Assembly (NCBI GenBank): GCA_029264305.1
Contig: JARICA010000009.1
Location: 62,001-126,000 of the forward strand
DNA: 64,000 nucleotides
DNA from: Faecalimonas sp.
GTDB lineage: Bacteria; Bacillota; Clostridia; Lachnospirales; Lachnospiraceae
Direction: 5' to 3'
Shown here: one piece after another, positions 51,732 through 60,953 of the stretch
Numbering within the stretch: position 1 is the stretch's first letter
Layout of the letters: each line of letters starts with the position of its first letter
Made by a program: the position numbers and the translations under genes
Notes under the pieces: generated by a model
Seen by the model: the letters and a program-made list of their open reading frames with translations, nothing else
What the model was told of the DNA's origin: nothing
Database searches by the model: none

Positions 51732-52601
51732 ATGAAGAATTTAATTATTATATGTAGTATTGTTTTTTTTCTAATTCTTTTAGAAATTCTTCGAGAAATT
51801 AGTACATTTAAAGTCACTCATTATGAAATTATTTCTCGGAAATTGAGCAAGAATATGAAAGAGAAAAAAATTGTCTTTATAAGTGATTTACATAATTATT
51901 CTTATGGGAAAAGGAATAATAAATTAATTGGGACAATTGAACAAGAAAATCCAGATATAATCTTTTCGGCAGGTGATTTGCTTGTGGGAAAGAAAAATAA
52001 ATCGACAAAACCAGCGGAAGAATTCATTGAATCTTTAGCAAAAAGATTTCCAATATACTGCATAAATGGAAATCATGAGCAAAGAATGAAAGAGGAAATG
52101 GAGGTATACGGGAAAAAATACGCAGAATATCGAGAAAGTATAATAAAATCAGGGGTAAATTTATTGGAAAATGATTCTGTTTTGCTTGAATGGGAAGGGA
52201 AAAAAGTGAGAATTAACGGTCTTGAGATTCCGTTGTCATATTACCGAAAGTTTTCTAGAAAAAAGTTAAGCTTGAAAGAAATAGAAGTTTGCTTGGGAAA
52301 ATCGAATAAAGATGTATTTGAAATTTTGTTAGCGCATAATCCAGTCCACGCAGAGGTTTATGCCGAATGGGGAGCAGACTTAATTTTATCAGGTCATCTT
52401 CACGGAGGAATAGTGCGCATTCCTTTTTTGGGTGGAATTATCACGCCGCAGATGTGTTTCTTTCCTAAATATTCAGGTGGATTGTATGAAATTGGTGAAA
52501 AAAGAATAGTTGTTAGTAAAGGCTTGGGAATTCATTCGATTCCTATACGATTGTTCAATGAAGCAGAAGTTATTGTGCTTCATATAAAGGGAAAAGGATA
52601 A
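51732..52601 (+). CDS. Membrane-anchored metallophosphoesterase (YkuE-like)
   Basis: 289 residues. One N-terminal membrane helix (about 1-20), then a calcineurin-like phosphoesterase with all metal motifs: FISDLHNYSYG, SAGDLLVG, NGNHE, and LSGHLHGG near the end. Such proteins face the outside and may act on lipid or wall phosphates; YkuE of Bacillus is a Tat-exported example. Substrate unknown. It starts 55 bases after the carboxypeptidase and is followed after 10 bases by scpA. Confidence 0.88.
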   Translation: MKNLIIICSIVFFLILLEILREISTFKVTHYEIISRKLSKNMKEKKIVFISDLHNYSYGKRNNKLIGTIEQENPDIIFSAGDLLVGKKNKSTKPAEEFIESLAKRFPIYCINGNHEQRMKEEMEVYGKKYAEYRESIIKSGVNLLENDSVLLEWEGKKVRINGLEIPLSYYRKFSRKKLSLKEIEVCLGKSNKDVFEILLAHNPVHAEVYAEWGADLILSGHLHGGIVRIPFLGGIITPQMCFFPKYSGGLYEIGEKRIVVSKGLGIHSIPIRLFNEAEVIVLHIKGKG

Positions 52602-52611
52602 AGGGGATAAT

Positions 52612-53361
52612 ATGGGAATACCTATAAAATTGGAAGCGTTTGAGGGTCCTTTGGATTTGCTTCTGCATTTGATTGAAAAAAACAAAATAGATATTTATGA
52701 CATTCCGATTGTAGAAATTACAAATCAATATATGGATTATATTCGTGAAATGGAAACAAAAGATCTAAATATAATGAGTGAATTTTTGTTAATGGCATCC
52801 ACTTTGCTAGATATAAAATGTAGAATGTTACTACCAAAAGAAGTGAATGAAGAAGGAGAGGAAGAAGATCCTCGGCAGGAATTAGTAGAACAGTTGTTAC
52901 AATATAAAATGTATAAATATATGTCATATGAACTGCGTGATCGCCAAATAGAAGGAGAAAGGTTGATGTTTAGAGAACCTGATATTCCACAAGAAGTATT
53001 GGCGTATTCTGAGCCGGTAGATTTAGATGCATTATTAGATGGAACGACATTAGCAAAATTGAAATTAGTATATAATGAGGTTTTAAAACGTCAGGAAAGT
53101 AAAATTGATCCGATAAGAAGTAAGTTTGGGAAAATAGAAAAAGAAGAAGTAGAATTGCCAGAAAAGATGTCATTTTTGCAGAAATATGCAAAAATGCATA
53201 AAAGGTTTAGTTTCCGTCAACTTTTAGAAAAACAGAAATCCAAAATACATATTATCGTTACATTCTTAGCTGTGCTTGAAATGATGAAAACAGGAGAAAT
53301 ACAAGTTGTGCAAGAAGATACTTTTTCTGAAATTATGATTACATCAACTATATTCAGATAA
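52612..53361 (+). CDS. scpA: Segregation and condensation protein A
   Basis: 249 residues. Kleisin subunit of the SMC-ScpAB condensin. N-terminal FEGPLDLLLHLIEKNKIDIYDIPI is the family hallmark; the C-terminal winged helix (FRQLLEKQKSKIHIIVTFLAVLEMMK, then QEDTFSEI) binds the SMC head. It precedes scpB by 14 bases. Confidence 0.96.
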   Translation: MGIPIKLEAFEGPLDLLLHLIEKNKIDIYDIPIVEITNQYMDYIREMETKDLNIMSEFLLMASTLLDIKCRMLLPKEVNEEGEEEDPRQELVEQLLQYKMYKYMSYELRDRQIEGERLMFREPDIPQEVLAYSEPVDLDALLDGTTLAKLKLVYNEVLKRQESKIDPIRSKFGKIEKEEVELPEKMSFLQKYAKMHKRFSFRQLLEKQKSKIHIIVTFLAVLEMMKTGEIQVVQEDTFSEIMITSTIFR

Positions 53362-53375
53362 AGGAAGGAAAACAT

Positions 53376-53945
53376 ATGGAAATAAAACAGGCAGAAGCAA
53401 TTATCGAAGCTATTTTGTTTACGATGGGAGAATCTGTAGATTTAAATCGAATTGCAGAAGCGATAGATTATGATGAAAAGACAACAAAAACAATTATACG
53501 AAATATGATGATGCGTTATGAGGAAGAAGACAGAGGAATACGAATTATTGAATTAGAAAATGCCTATCAATTATGTACAAAGCAGGAAATGTATGAGTAT
53601 TTAATTCGAATAGTAAAGCAGCCGAAACATCATACACTTACAGATGTATTGTTGGAAACTCTTTCCATTATCGCTTATAAACAGCCAATAACTCGTTTGG
53701 AAATTGAAAAAATAAGAGGAGTTAAATCAGATCATGCAGTAAGTAAGTTGGTTGAATATAATTTGGTGAAGGAATTAGGAAGAATGGATGCTCCAGGGAA
53801 GCCTCTCCTTTTTGGAACGACTGAGGAATTTTTGAGACGTTTCAATGTGAAGTCAATAGATGAACTTCCAGTTTTTGATACGGAAAAAATGGAAGATTTT
53901 AAGTTGGAAGCAGAAAATGAAGTACATTTAAAAATGGATATTTAA
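53376..53945 (+). CDS. scpB: Segregation and condensation protein B
   Basis: 189 residues, two winged-helix domains. EAIIEAILFTMGESV at the start and TLSIIAYKQPITRLEIEKIRGV with the following MDAPGKPLLFGTTEEFLRRF are diagnostic. It binds the ScpA middle region as a dimer in the SMC complex. Confidence 0.96.
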   Translation: MEIKQAEAIIEAILFTMGESVDLNRIAEAIDYDEKTTKTIIRNMMMRYEEEDRGIRIIELENAYQLCTKQEMYEYLIRIVKQPKHHTLTDVLLETLSIIAYKQPITRLEIEKIRGVKSDHAVSKLVEYNLVKELGRMDAPGKPLLFGTTEEFLRRFNVKSIDELPVFDTEKMEDFKLEAENEVHLKMDI

Positions 53946-54007
53946 TTTAAGAATAATAAGAAAAAATCATACATATAGTAAAACAGATGAATTGACAAAA
54001 GGTGTGT

Positions 54008-55183
54008 ATGATTTTGAAAAAGATAATTGGCATAGTGTTAATTGGTGTTATCTTTTGTAATATAACAGTAAAGGCGGTTGAAAAGCCTAAAGAATTATAC
54101 GCCCAGTCAGCAGTTTTAATGGATGCGGACAGTGGGCGTATTTTATTTGAGAAAAATGGAAATGAGAAACGAGCTATGGCGAGTACTACAAAAATTATGA
54201 CATGTATTCTGGCATTAGAATTAGGGGATTTAGAAAGTGAAGTGGAAGTTTCAGAAAATGCGTCAAAACAACCGAAAGTTCATTTGGGAGTTGAGAAAGG
54301 GGAAACTTTCAGACTTAGAGATTTGTTGTATTCGCTTATGTTGGAATCGCATAATGATAGTGCGGTAATAATAGCGGAAAAAATTAGTGGGAACGTGAAG
54401 AATTTTGCTAAGTTAATGAACAAAAAAGCAAAAGAAATCGGTTGTACAAATACATATTTTATTACACCAAATGGGTTGGATGCGAAAGATGATAAAGGAA
54501 AGCACTCCACAACGGCTGCGGACTTGGCAAAAATAATGAGTTATTGTATTACAAAATCGCCTAAAAAAGAAGAATTTTTGGAGATCACAGGCAAGAAAAG
54601 TTATCAATTTACTAATGTGAATAAAACAAAAACATATATATGTCATAACCATAATGCTTTTTTGGAAATGATGGAAGGGGCATTGTCTGGTAAAACGGGA
54701 TTTACAGGTGAAGCCGGATATTGTTATGTGGGAGCGTTACGAAAAAATGATAGAATTTTTGTTGTATCTCTTCTTGGATGTGGTTGGCCGAATAATAAAA
54801 CGTATAAATGGGCAGATACAAAACAATTAATGAAATATGGAATTGATACTTTTAAATACAAAGAAATAGAACCAGAAGTTCATTTTGAAACTATGCGTGT
54901 AAAAAACAGTATTCCTGGACAGCGTGTGAGGGTTATTGTGAAAGGGAAAAGAAAAAATAGTGAGAGAATTTTAATGAGTGAAGAGGAAGAGATATTAGTA
55001 AAAACAAGGTTGAAAAAAGAATGGGTGGCCCCAATAAAAAAAGGGGAAAAAGCAGGAAAAATTAGTTACTATTTAAATGATGACCAGATTTGTGAATATG
55101 AATTGATTACCGCAAATAAAGTAGAAAAACTAACATGGGAATGGTGCATCGAACAAATGATAAAGAAATATTTAGAATTCTAA
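54008..55183 (+). CDS. D-alanyl-D-alanine carboxypeptidase (S11 family)
   Basis: The frame opens with GTG 54002; ATG 54008 is chosen, but TTG 54014 has the best spacing from AAAGGTG. About 391 residues: signal peptide (ending VKAVEKP), SxxK as STTK near residue 58, SxN as SHN and KTG as GKTGFTG. The C-terminal part has the usual beta domain and an amphipathic helix (EWCIEQMIKKYL). Clostridia often keep a DacB/DacF-type enzyme after scpAB, where it may act on the spore cortex. It is a paralogue of the gene at 50517. Confidence 0.92.
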   Translation: MILKKIIGIVLIGVIFCNITVKAVEKPKELYAQSAVLMDADSGRILFEKNGNEKRAMASTTKIMTCILALELGDLESEVEVSENASKQPKVHLGVEKGETFRLRDLLYSLMLESHNDSAVIIAEKISGNVKNFAKLMNKKAKEIGCTNTYFITPNGLDAKDDKGKHSTTAADLAKIMSYCITKSPKKEEFLEITGKKSYQFTNVNKTKTYICHNHNAFLEMMEGALSGKTGFTGEAGYCYVGALRKNDRIFVVSLLGCGWPNNKTYKWADTKQLMKYGIDTFKYKEIEPEVHFETMRVKNSIPGQRVRVIVKGKRKNSERILMSEEEEILVKTRLKKEWVAPIKKGEKAGKISYYLNDDQICEYELITANKVEKLTWEWCIEQMIKKYLEF

Positions 55184-55191
55184 TTTGCAAT

Positions 55192-55223
55192 AAAAAAACA
55201 GCCTGCGTACAGACTGTTTTTTT
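55192..55223. terminator. Bidirectional terminator between convergent genes
   Basis: A7CAG and CTG arms around CTGCGTACAG with T-runs on both strands; serves the + strand carboxypeptidase and the - strand transporter. Confidence 0.8.
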
Positions 55224-55248
55224 ATGGAGCTTTAATTAAATAAAATTC

Positions 55249-56619
55249 TTATTCTTCACCTTCTGAAGTTAAAGAATTTAATGGTTTAATTAAGAAGAAC
55301 ATGATGATTGCACAAACGAATGAAATAATCATGAATGCTAACATGATATTGAAGTCACCCATTTTTTCAACAAGTTTCATAATTTCACCATTGATTGTTG
55401 AAGCGATGAAAGAAGCCATTGTCCAAATACCCATTAATAATGATAAGTATTTTTTAGGAGCAAATTTACTTACAAATGAGTTTCCGAGTGGAGAGAAGCA
55501 AATTTCACCACAAGTGATTAATACACCAAATAAAAGAATCCATGTAAAGTTAGCTTTTCCAGCACCTCTTGTCATATCCATAAGAGCTAATGCACCATAA
55601 GATAATCCTAAGAATACGAAAGATAAAGTAACTTTTTGGAACATAGACATATCACCTTGAGGTCTATTTGAAAGTTTTTCCCAAAGTTTAGCTGCAGCCA
55701 AACTCATGAAAATACATAATAAACCATTCCATGTTGTTGTTAAGTGAGCAGGTGAAAGCTCAAATCCGCCAACTGTACGCATTACTTTATCACGAATATA
55801 GAATGTAAGGAAAATATCCTGTTGATAGTATGCTAACCAGAATACAACAGAGAATAATGTAACTAATAAGATAGCTAATACATTTTTCTTCTGTAAACTT
55901 GTAAGTGGAGCAGTTGATTTTTCTTTCTTTTCTTGTTTTTCTTCACCAATAACGTTTCCTTGAGTATCTGTAAGGTATTTAAATGGTAATTTTCCTTGTC
56001 CTTGTAATAATCCATAACAAGCAGTAAAGATAACACCACCAATGAAAATAAGGATTGCACAAAGAAGGAATACTTCTCTAAATCCTAAAACATCACCTTT
56101 TTTAAATGTAGACATGTATAATGCTGCACAAACCATTGATCCAAAGAAAGCACCAATATTAACGAAAGAATACTGAATAGAAAAAGCTGTATCAAGAAGT
56201 TTTTCATCATCAAATAAACGTCCGATAATAGCAGCAAGATTACCTTTGAAAAATGCTGTACCAATTGCTACAACGATAATCATTGCCCAAATCATTCCAA
56301 CACTGTGTGCTTGCCATCCAATTAAATAACCAGCACCCATTAAAATACAACCAAGTGTTACTGCGTATCTAGCACCTAAGAAACGGTCGCAAATCCATCC
56401 ACCGATGATTGGTGTGATGTAAGTAAATGATGTTAATGCTGCTGCGATAGGAGCTGCATCAACTTCGCTAAGTCCAATACCACCTTCTGCAATTGAAGTT
56501 GCAAGGAAAAGAGCTAAAAGTGGTTTTGTACCATAGAAAGCGAAACGTTCAAAAGTGTAAGTAATACAACAAATCCAATATCCAATAGGAAATTTCGATT
56601 TTTTAGCTGTTGCGCCCAT
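55249..56619 (-). CDS. POT/PTR family proton-dependent oligopeptide transporter
   Basis: 456 residues with about 12-14 membrane helices. The N-terminal ERFAFYG matches the POT ExxERFxYYG motif, although the first Glu is replaced (TYTFERF). Helix 4-5 has the PTR signature-like AFFKGNLAAIIGRLFDD, and QYSFVNIGAFFG follows. It should import di- and tripeptides with protons. It is the only gene on the - strand. GGAGG stands nine bases before the ATG, after a long leader with its own promoter. Confidence 0.9.
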   Translation of the reverse strand: MGATAKKSKFPIGYWICCITYTFERFAFYGTKPLLALFLATSIAEGGIGLSEVDAAPIAAALTSFTYITPIIGGWICDRFLGARYAVTLGCILMGAGYLIGWQAHSVGMIWAMIIVVAIGTAFFKGNLAAIIGRLFDDEKLLDTAFSIQYSFVNIGAFFGSMVCAALYMSTFKKGDVLGFREVFLLCAILIFIGGVIFTACYGLLQGQGKLPFKYLTDTQGNVIGEEKQEKKEKSTAPLTSLQKKNVLAILLVTLFSVVFWLAYYQQDIFLTFYIRDKVMRTVGGFELSPAHLTTTWNGLLCIFMSLAAAKLWEKLSNRPQGDMSMFQKVTLSFVFLGLSYGALALMDMTRGAGKANFTWILLFGVLITCGEICFSPLGNSFVSKFAPKKYLSLLMGIWTMASFIASTINGEIMKLVEKMGDFNIMLAFMIISFVCAIIMFFLIKPLNSLTSEGEE

Positions 56620-56868
56620 AAGTTTAAACCTCCAAAAAAAATAAAATTTGTTTTCTCTTTTGTGAAAAAGAGTTTCTCATCAGAATTGTCGTACAAATGA
56701 ATAAACAAATTCCATTTATGCCATGTAAGGCTCCAGACTTACATAACGTAAAGTTATATGCTATTTTCAAAGTGCGATTTTCTAACGCCTTGCCTGAGAA
56801 GACATAACTGTCTACTACGGGATAGAAACAGAGCGTCAAGAATTTACTGATGTAATGATTTATCCCAT
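56620..56868 (-). promoter_or_regulatory. Long structured leader of the peptide transporter mRNA
   Basis: About 250 bases between the predicted start of transcription and the ATG, without any ORF. On the - strand one can draw GGGATA with TATCCC (56853-56858 and 56819-56824), AGAC with GTCT, ATAAC with GTTAT, GTAAG with CTTAC, and CTCTTTT with AAAAGAG followed within 15 bases by a run of U just before GGAGG. I recognise no known riboswitch or T-box core. The length and layout suit a regulatory RNA. The remaining 56869-57023 holds the promoter below and AT-rich sequence with nothing else seen. Confidence 0.45.
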
Positions 56869-56875
56869 GAAACTG

Positions 56876-56904
56876 ATTATATCATAAAATATAATCGTGT
56901 GCAA
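56876..56904 (-). promoter_or_regulatory. Promoter of the peptide transporter gene
   Basis: On the - strand TTGCAC (56904-56899), 17-base spacer, TATAAT (56881-56876). Confidence 0.75.
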
Positions 56905-57024
56905 ATACAATTATTTCCTTTTTTTAGAAAAACTTAAGAAAAATTTAATGTACAAACTATAATGATATGTATACAACTAACAAAAAAGTATGTGAAAAAA
57001 ATATCAAATCTTTTTTGAAAATCA

Positions 57025-57053
57025 TTGCTATTTAGAAACGCGTATTATATAAT
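57025..57053 (+). promoter_or_regulatory. Promoter of the biotin decarboxylase operon
   Basis: TTGCTA (57025-57030), 17-base spacer, TATAAT (57048-57053), 71 bases before the first gene. Confidence 0.65.
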
Positions 57054-57123
57054 ATAATCGGCAGAGAATTTGGTTGAATTTTAAAAAAACTTGTAAAATT
57101 TAAAGAAAACGGAGGGCTTAAAT

Positions 57124-58560
57124 ATGAGCAACACAACATCAAACCCAGCAAGTATGAGAATTGCCACTTTACTTGATTCGGGAAGTTTTGTTGAAATCGG
57201 CGGAGCTGTCATGGCGAGAACAACTGATTTCAATATGCAGACAAAAGATACTCGCGCAGACGGTGTTATTACTGGATATGGAGTTATTGATGGTAATCTT
57301 GTATATGTGTATAGTCAGGATGCTACTGTATTAAATGGGGCAATTGGAGAAATGCATGCAAAAAAAATTGCCAATATTTATGATATGGCAATGAAAATGG
57401 GAGCACCGGTTATCGCCTTGATTGATTGTGCGGGATTAAGACTTCAAGAAGCAACAGATGCGTTACATGCTTTTGGAAGTTTATACTTAAAACAGACAAT
57501 GGCGTCAGGAGTAATTCCACAGATTACAGCTATATTTGGTACTTGCGGTGGTGGACTAGCTATGGTTCCTGCTCTTACTGATTTCACTTTCATGGAAGAA
57601 AAACAGGGAAAATTATTTGTAAATTCACCAAATGCAATATTAGGAAATTCAGTAGAAAAATGTGATACATCATCAGCAAAATTCCAAAGTGAGGAAACAG
57701 GACTTGTAGATGGTATTGGAACGGAAGAAGATATTCTAAGTCAAATTCGCTCTCTTATAACAATTCTTCCAGCGAATAATGAAGATGATCAATCTTATGA
57801 TGAATGTATGGATGATTTAAATAGAGTCTGTGAAGGTATCGAAAATGCTTGTGGCGATGCAAGAATAACTTTAGCGATGATTTCAGATAATTACGAATTT
57901 TTTGAAACTAAAAAAGAATATGCAAAAGAAATGGTAACAGGATTTATTCGTTTAAACGGAATGACTGTTGGTGCAGTTGCAAATTGTTCGAAACGTTATG
58001 ATGAAGAAGGAAATTTACAAGAAGAATATGCAACAGACTTAACTGCAAACGGATGTAGAAAAGCAAAAGAATTTGTTGATTTTTGTGATGCATTTAATAT
58101 TCCTGTTCTTACTTTAACTAATGTGACAGGGTTTGAAGCATCAAAATGTTCAGAAAAAAATATTGCAAGAGAAGTTGCGAAACTTACATATGCTTTTGCA
58201 GATGCAACAGTTCCAAAAGTTAATGTAATTGTTGGAAAAGCTTATGGAAGTGCATATGTGGCGATGAATAGCAAATCAATCGGAGCAGATATGGTATATG
58301 CTTGGCCAACAGCGGAAATAGGTATGATGGATGCAGAATTGGCTGCAAAAATCATGTATGCAGATGCAACTGCAGATGTTATTAAAGAAGAGGCAAAAAA
58401 ATATAAAGAATTACAATCAAGCCCACTTTCGGCAGCGAGAAGAGGATATGTAGATACCATTATCAATCCGGCAGATACAAGAAAATATGTGATTGGAGCG
58501 TTTGAAATGTTATTTACAAAGAGGGAAGATCGTCCATCTAAGAAACACGGAACAGTTTAG
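57124..58560 (+). CDS. mmdA: Acyl-CoA carboxyltransferase subunit (MmdA/12S-like)
   Basis: 478 residues of the biotin-dependent carboxyltransferase family that includes the alpha subunit of methylmalonyl-CoA decarboxylase, the 12S subunit of transcarboxylase and propionyl-CoA carboxylase beta. Two crotonase-like halves are visible; oxyanion-hole glycines lie in GTCGGGLAMVPAL (first half) and VGKAYGSAYVAMNSK (second half). It moves CO2 between an acyl-CoA and carboxybiotin. Acyl-CoA specificity cannot be read with certainty. First gene of a five-gene operon with the gamma, biotin, beta and pyruvate-type subunits. Confidence 0.85.
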   Translation: MSNTTSNPASMRIATLLDSGSFVEIGGAVMARTTDFNMQTKDTRADGVITGYGVIDGNLVYVYSQDATVLNGAIGEMHAKKIANIYDMAMKMGAPVIALIDCAGLRLQEATDALHAFGSLYLKQTMASGVIPQITAIFGTCGGGLAMVPALTDFTFMEEKQGKLFVNSPNAILGNSVEKCDTSSAKFQSEETGLVDGIGTEEDILSQIRSLITILPANNEDDQSYDECMDDLNRVCEGIENACGDARITLAMISDNYEFFETKKEYAKEMVTGFIRLNGMTVGAVANCSKRYDEEGNLQEEYATDLTANGCRKAKEFVDFCDAFNIPVLTLTNVTGFEASKCSEKNIAREVAKLTYAFADATVPKVNVIVGKAYGSAYVAMNSKSIGADMVYAWPTAEIGMMDAELAAKIMYADATADVIKEEAKKYKELQSSPLSAARRGYVDTIINPADTRKYVIGAFEMLFTKREDRPSKKHGTV

Positions 58561-58574
58561 TGAGGTGAAGCGAA

Positions 58575-59339
58575 GTGAAAAAAAGAATTAGTTTATTACT
58601 ATGTGCTTTCGTACTTACATTTAGTTTTGTTGGATGTGGAAGTGAGAAAAAAGCAATGGAATATGATAAAAAGATGCTAGAGCAAAGTGCAGAAATCATT
58701 ATTCGAAGCTTCTCAGAAATGGACGACAAAACTTTTGAACAGTATGAGGACGGATCAGAATTACAGGTAAATATGATGTTGCTTCAATCGGGGCTTCCAA
58801 TTGAAAAGGAAGAATTTGTTTCTATGATTCATTCATGGCAAGCATCAATTGATGAGTGTGGAGAATACAAAAAACACGGAGAATATAAAGTTGAAGCGAA
58901 AGCAAAAGAAATTATTCTAAGTACAGAGGCGACATATGAAGAAAGAAAAGCGACTATAGAGTTTAAATTTGATGATAAATTAAACATGGAATCTATGGAT
59001 GTTTCAGCGAAATACTCAACAGGAGAAATTCTTAAAAAAGCAGGAATGAATACTGTGTTAGGAATGGGAACAGTGTTTATTGTGTTGATTTTCTTGGCGT
59101 TTATCATTTCTTTATTAAAATACATTCCGGCTATTACAGGAAAATTTGGAAAGAAAGAAGAATGTGAGAAAGTAGTTGAGACTAAATCGACAATAGTAGA
59201 AGAAACGAAAACGTCTTCTGTAGATGATTTGGAATTAGTAGCGGTTATTACAGCTGCGATTGCAGCGGAAACAGGAACATCATCTGATGGATTTGTTGTG
59301 CGTTCGATAAAACGTAGAACATCTAATAATTGGAATTAG
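58575..59339 (+). CDS. Lipoprotein-like domain fused to OadG-type gamma subunit
   Basis: 254 residues. A lipoprotein signal with lipobox FVGC (Cys21) leads to an extracytoplasmic helical/beta domain (about 25-150), then a membrane helix (about 158-178) and a short cytoplasmic tail. The tail ending ELVAVITAAIAAETG and FVVRSIKRR is the hallmark of the decarboxylase gamma subunit (OadG/MmdD), which holds the Na+ pump together. Ordinary gamma subunits have only ~80-120 residues and no outside domain. GTG is used as start. Confidence 0.82.
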   Translation: MKKRISLLLCAFVLTFSFVGCGSEKKAMEYDKKMLEQSAEIIIRSFSEMDDKTFEQYEDGSELQVNMMLLQSGLPIEKEEFVSMIHSWQASIDECGEYKKHGEYKVEAKAKEIILSTEATYEERKATIEFKFDDKLNMESMDVSAKYSTGEILKKAGMNTVLGMGTVFIVLIFLAFIISLLKYIPAITGKFGKKEECEKVVETKSTIVEETKTSSVDDLELVAVITAAIAAETGTSSDGFVVRSIKRRTSNNWN

Positions 59340-59362
59340 AATGAATTTAGGAGGAAAACATA

Positions 59363-59722
59363 ATGAAAAATTATACAATCACAGTAAACGGAAATGTATA
59401 TGATGTAACAGTAGAAGAAAAAGTTGGAGGAGCGATACCAGCACAAAGAGGATCTGCACCAACAACACCAGTGGTAGCACCAGTACAAAAACAAGTATCA
59501 GCAGCAGGAAGTATTGAAGTAAAAGCTGGAGCAGCTGGTAAAGTTTTCAAAGTAGAAGCAAGCGTCGGACAAAAAGTATCAAAGGGAGATACAGTTATTG
59601 TTGTTGAAGCGATGAAAATGGAAATTCCAGTAGTAGCACCTGAGGATGGAACAGTTGCTAGTATTGATGTCGCAGTAGGAGATGCAGTAGAAGCAGGAGC
59701 AGTAATGGCTACATTAAATTAG
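59363..59722 (+). CDS. Biotin carboxyl carrier protein (1.3S/MmdC-like)
   Basis: 119 residues. The biotin site is Lys in VVEAMKMEIPVVAP (about residues 78-91); an Ala/Pro/Thr-rich flexible linker (about 30-50) precedes the biotinyl domain, and the N-terminus has the short MKNYTITVNGNVYDV strand that docks to partners. AGGAGG stands upstream. It carries CO2 between the carboxyltransferases encoded on either side and the membrane beta subunit. Confidence 0.94.
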   Translation: MKNYTITVNGNVYDVTVEEKVGGAIPAQRGSAPTTPVVAPVQKQVSAAGSIEVKAGAAGKVFKVEASVGQKVSKGDTVIVVEAMKMEIPVVAPEDGTVASIDVAVGDAVEAGAVMATLN

Positions 59723-59784
59723 GAATTACAAATATGAAAATAATTGTAAATTCCCAAATTTAACGTAAAGTGGGAGGTTAAAAA

Positions 59785-60936
59785 ATGGAATATATTACAA
59801 GTACATTAGGAAACCTCATGGACCAAACGGCGTTTTTTAATTTGACATGGGGAAACTATGTTATGATTGCTGTTGCCTGCGGGTTCCTATATTTAGCAAT
59901 AAAAAAAGGATTTGAACCACTTTTGTTAGTTCCGATTGCTTTTGGTATGCTATTAGTAAATATTTATCCGGATATTATGTTGTCGATTGAAGAGTCTTCA
60001 AATGGAGTCGGAGGATTGTTACATTATTTTTATTTGTTAGATGAATGGGCAATTCTTCCATCATTAATTTTTATGGGTGTAGGTGCAATGACAGACTTTG
60101 GTCCATTGATTGCTAATCCTAAAAGCTTTTTACTAGGAGCAGCGGCCCAATTTGGTATTTTTGCAGCGTATTTAGGAGCAATGGCGATGGGATTTTCTGA
60201 CAAAGCGGCAGCTGCGATTTCTATTATTGGTGGAGCTGATGGACCAACATCTATTTTCCTTGCTGGAAAATTACAACAGACTGCCATTTTAGGTCCGATT
60301 GCGGTTGCGGCATATTCATATATGTCACTGGTTCCGATTATTCAGCCACCTATTATGAAATTGTTAACAACAGAAGAAGAGCGTAAAATTAAAATGGAAC
60401 AATTAAGACCAGTTTCACAATTAGAAAAAATTCTGTTCCCAATTATCATTACAATTGTTGTGTCTTTGATTCTTCCTACAACTGCGCCACTTGTAGGTAT
60501 GCTTATGTTAGGTAATTTATTTAAAGAATGTGGTGTGGTAAGACAATTAACAGAAACAGCATCAAATGCATTGATGTATATTGTTGTTATTTTGCTTGGA
60601 ACATCGGTAGGTGCGACAACAAGTGCGGAAGCATTTTTGAATATGGATACGCTTAAAATCGTAGCATTAGGGTTAGTGGCGTTTTCTTTTGGTACAGCGG
60701 CTGGTGTGTTATTTGGTAAGTTGATGTGTAAGATAACCGGTGGAAAGGTAAACCCTTTGATTGGCTCAGCAGGTGTATCGGCAGTGCCTATGGCAGCGAG
60801 AGTTTCTCAGAAAGTTGGTGCAGAGGCAGATCCGACAAACTTCTTATTAATGCATGCGATGGGACCAAACGTTGCGGGAGTTATTGGTACTGCTGTTGCG
60901 GCTGGAACATTTATGGCAATTTTTGGTGTTAAATAA
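59785..60936 (+). CDS. Na+-transporting decarboxylase beta subunit
   Basis: 383 residues, about nine to eleven membrane helices. The conserved GGADGPTSIFLA (about 152-163) with its Asp, and GNLFKECGVVRQL, NPLIGSAGVSAVPMAAR near the end are those of OadB/MmdB/GcdB. It decarboxylates carboxybiotin while moving Na+ out of the cell. It follows the biotin carrier and precedes the OadA-like subunit by two bases. Confidence 0.94.
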   Translation: MEYITSTLGNLMDQTAFFNLTWGNYVMIAVACGFLYLAIKKGFEPLLLVPIAFGMLLVNIYPDIMLSIEESSNGVGGLLHYFYLLDEWAILPSLIFMGVGAMTDFGPLIANPKSFLLGAAAQFGIFAAYLGAMAMGFSDKAAAAISIIGGADGPTSIFLAGKLQQTAILGPIAVAAYSYMSLVPIIQPPIMKLLTTEEERKIKMEQLRPVSQLEKILFPIIITIVVSLILPTTAPLVGMLMLGNLFKECGVVRQLTETASNALMYIVVILLGTSVGATTSAEAFLNMDTLKIVALGLVAFSFGTAAGVLFGKLMCKITGGKVNPLIGSAGVSAVPMAARVSQKVGAEADPTNFLLMHAMGPNVAGVIGTAVAAGTFMAIFGVK

Positions 60937-60953
60937 AGATGGAGGACAATAGA

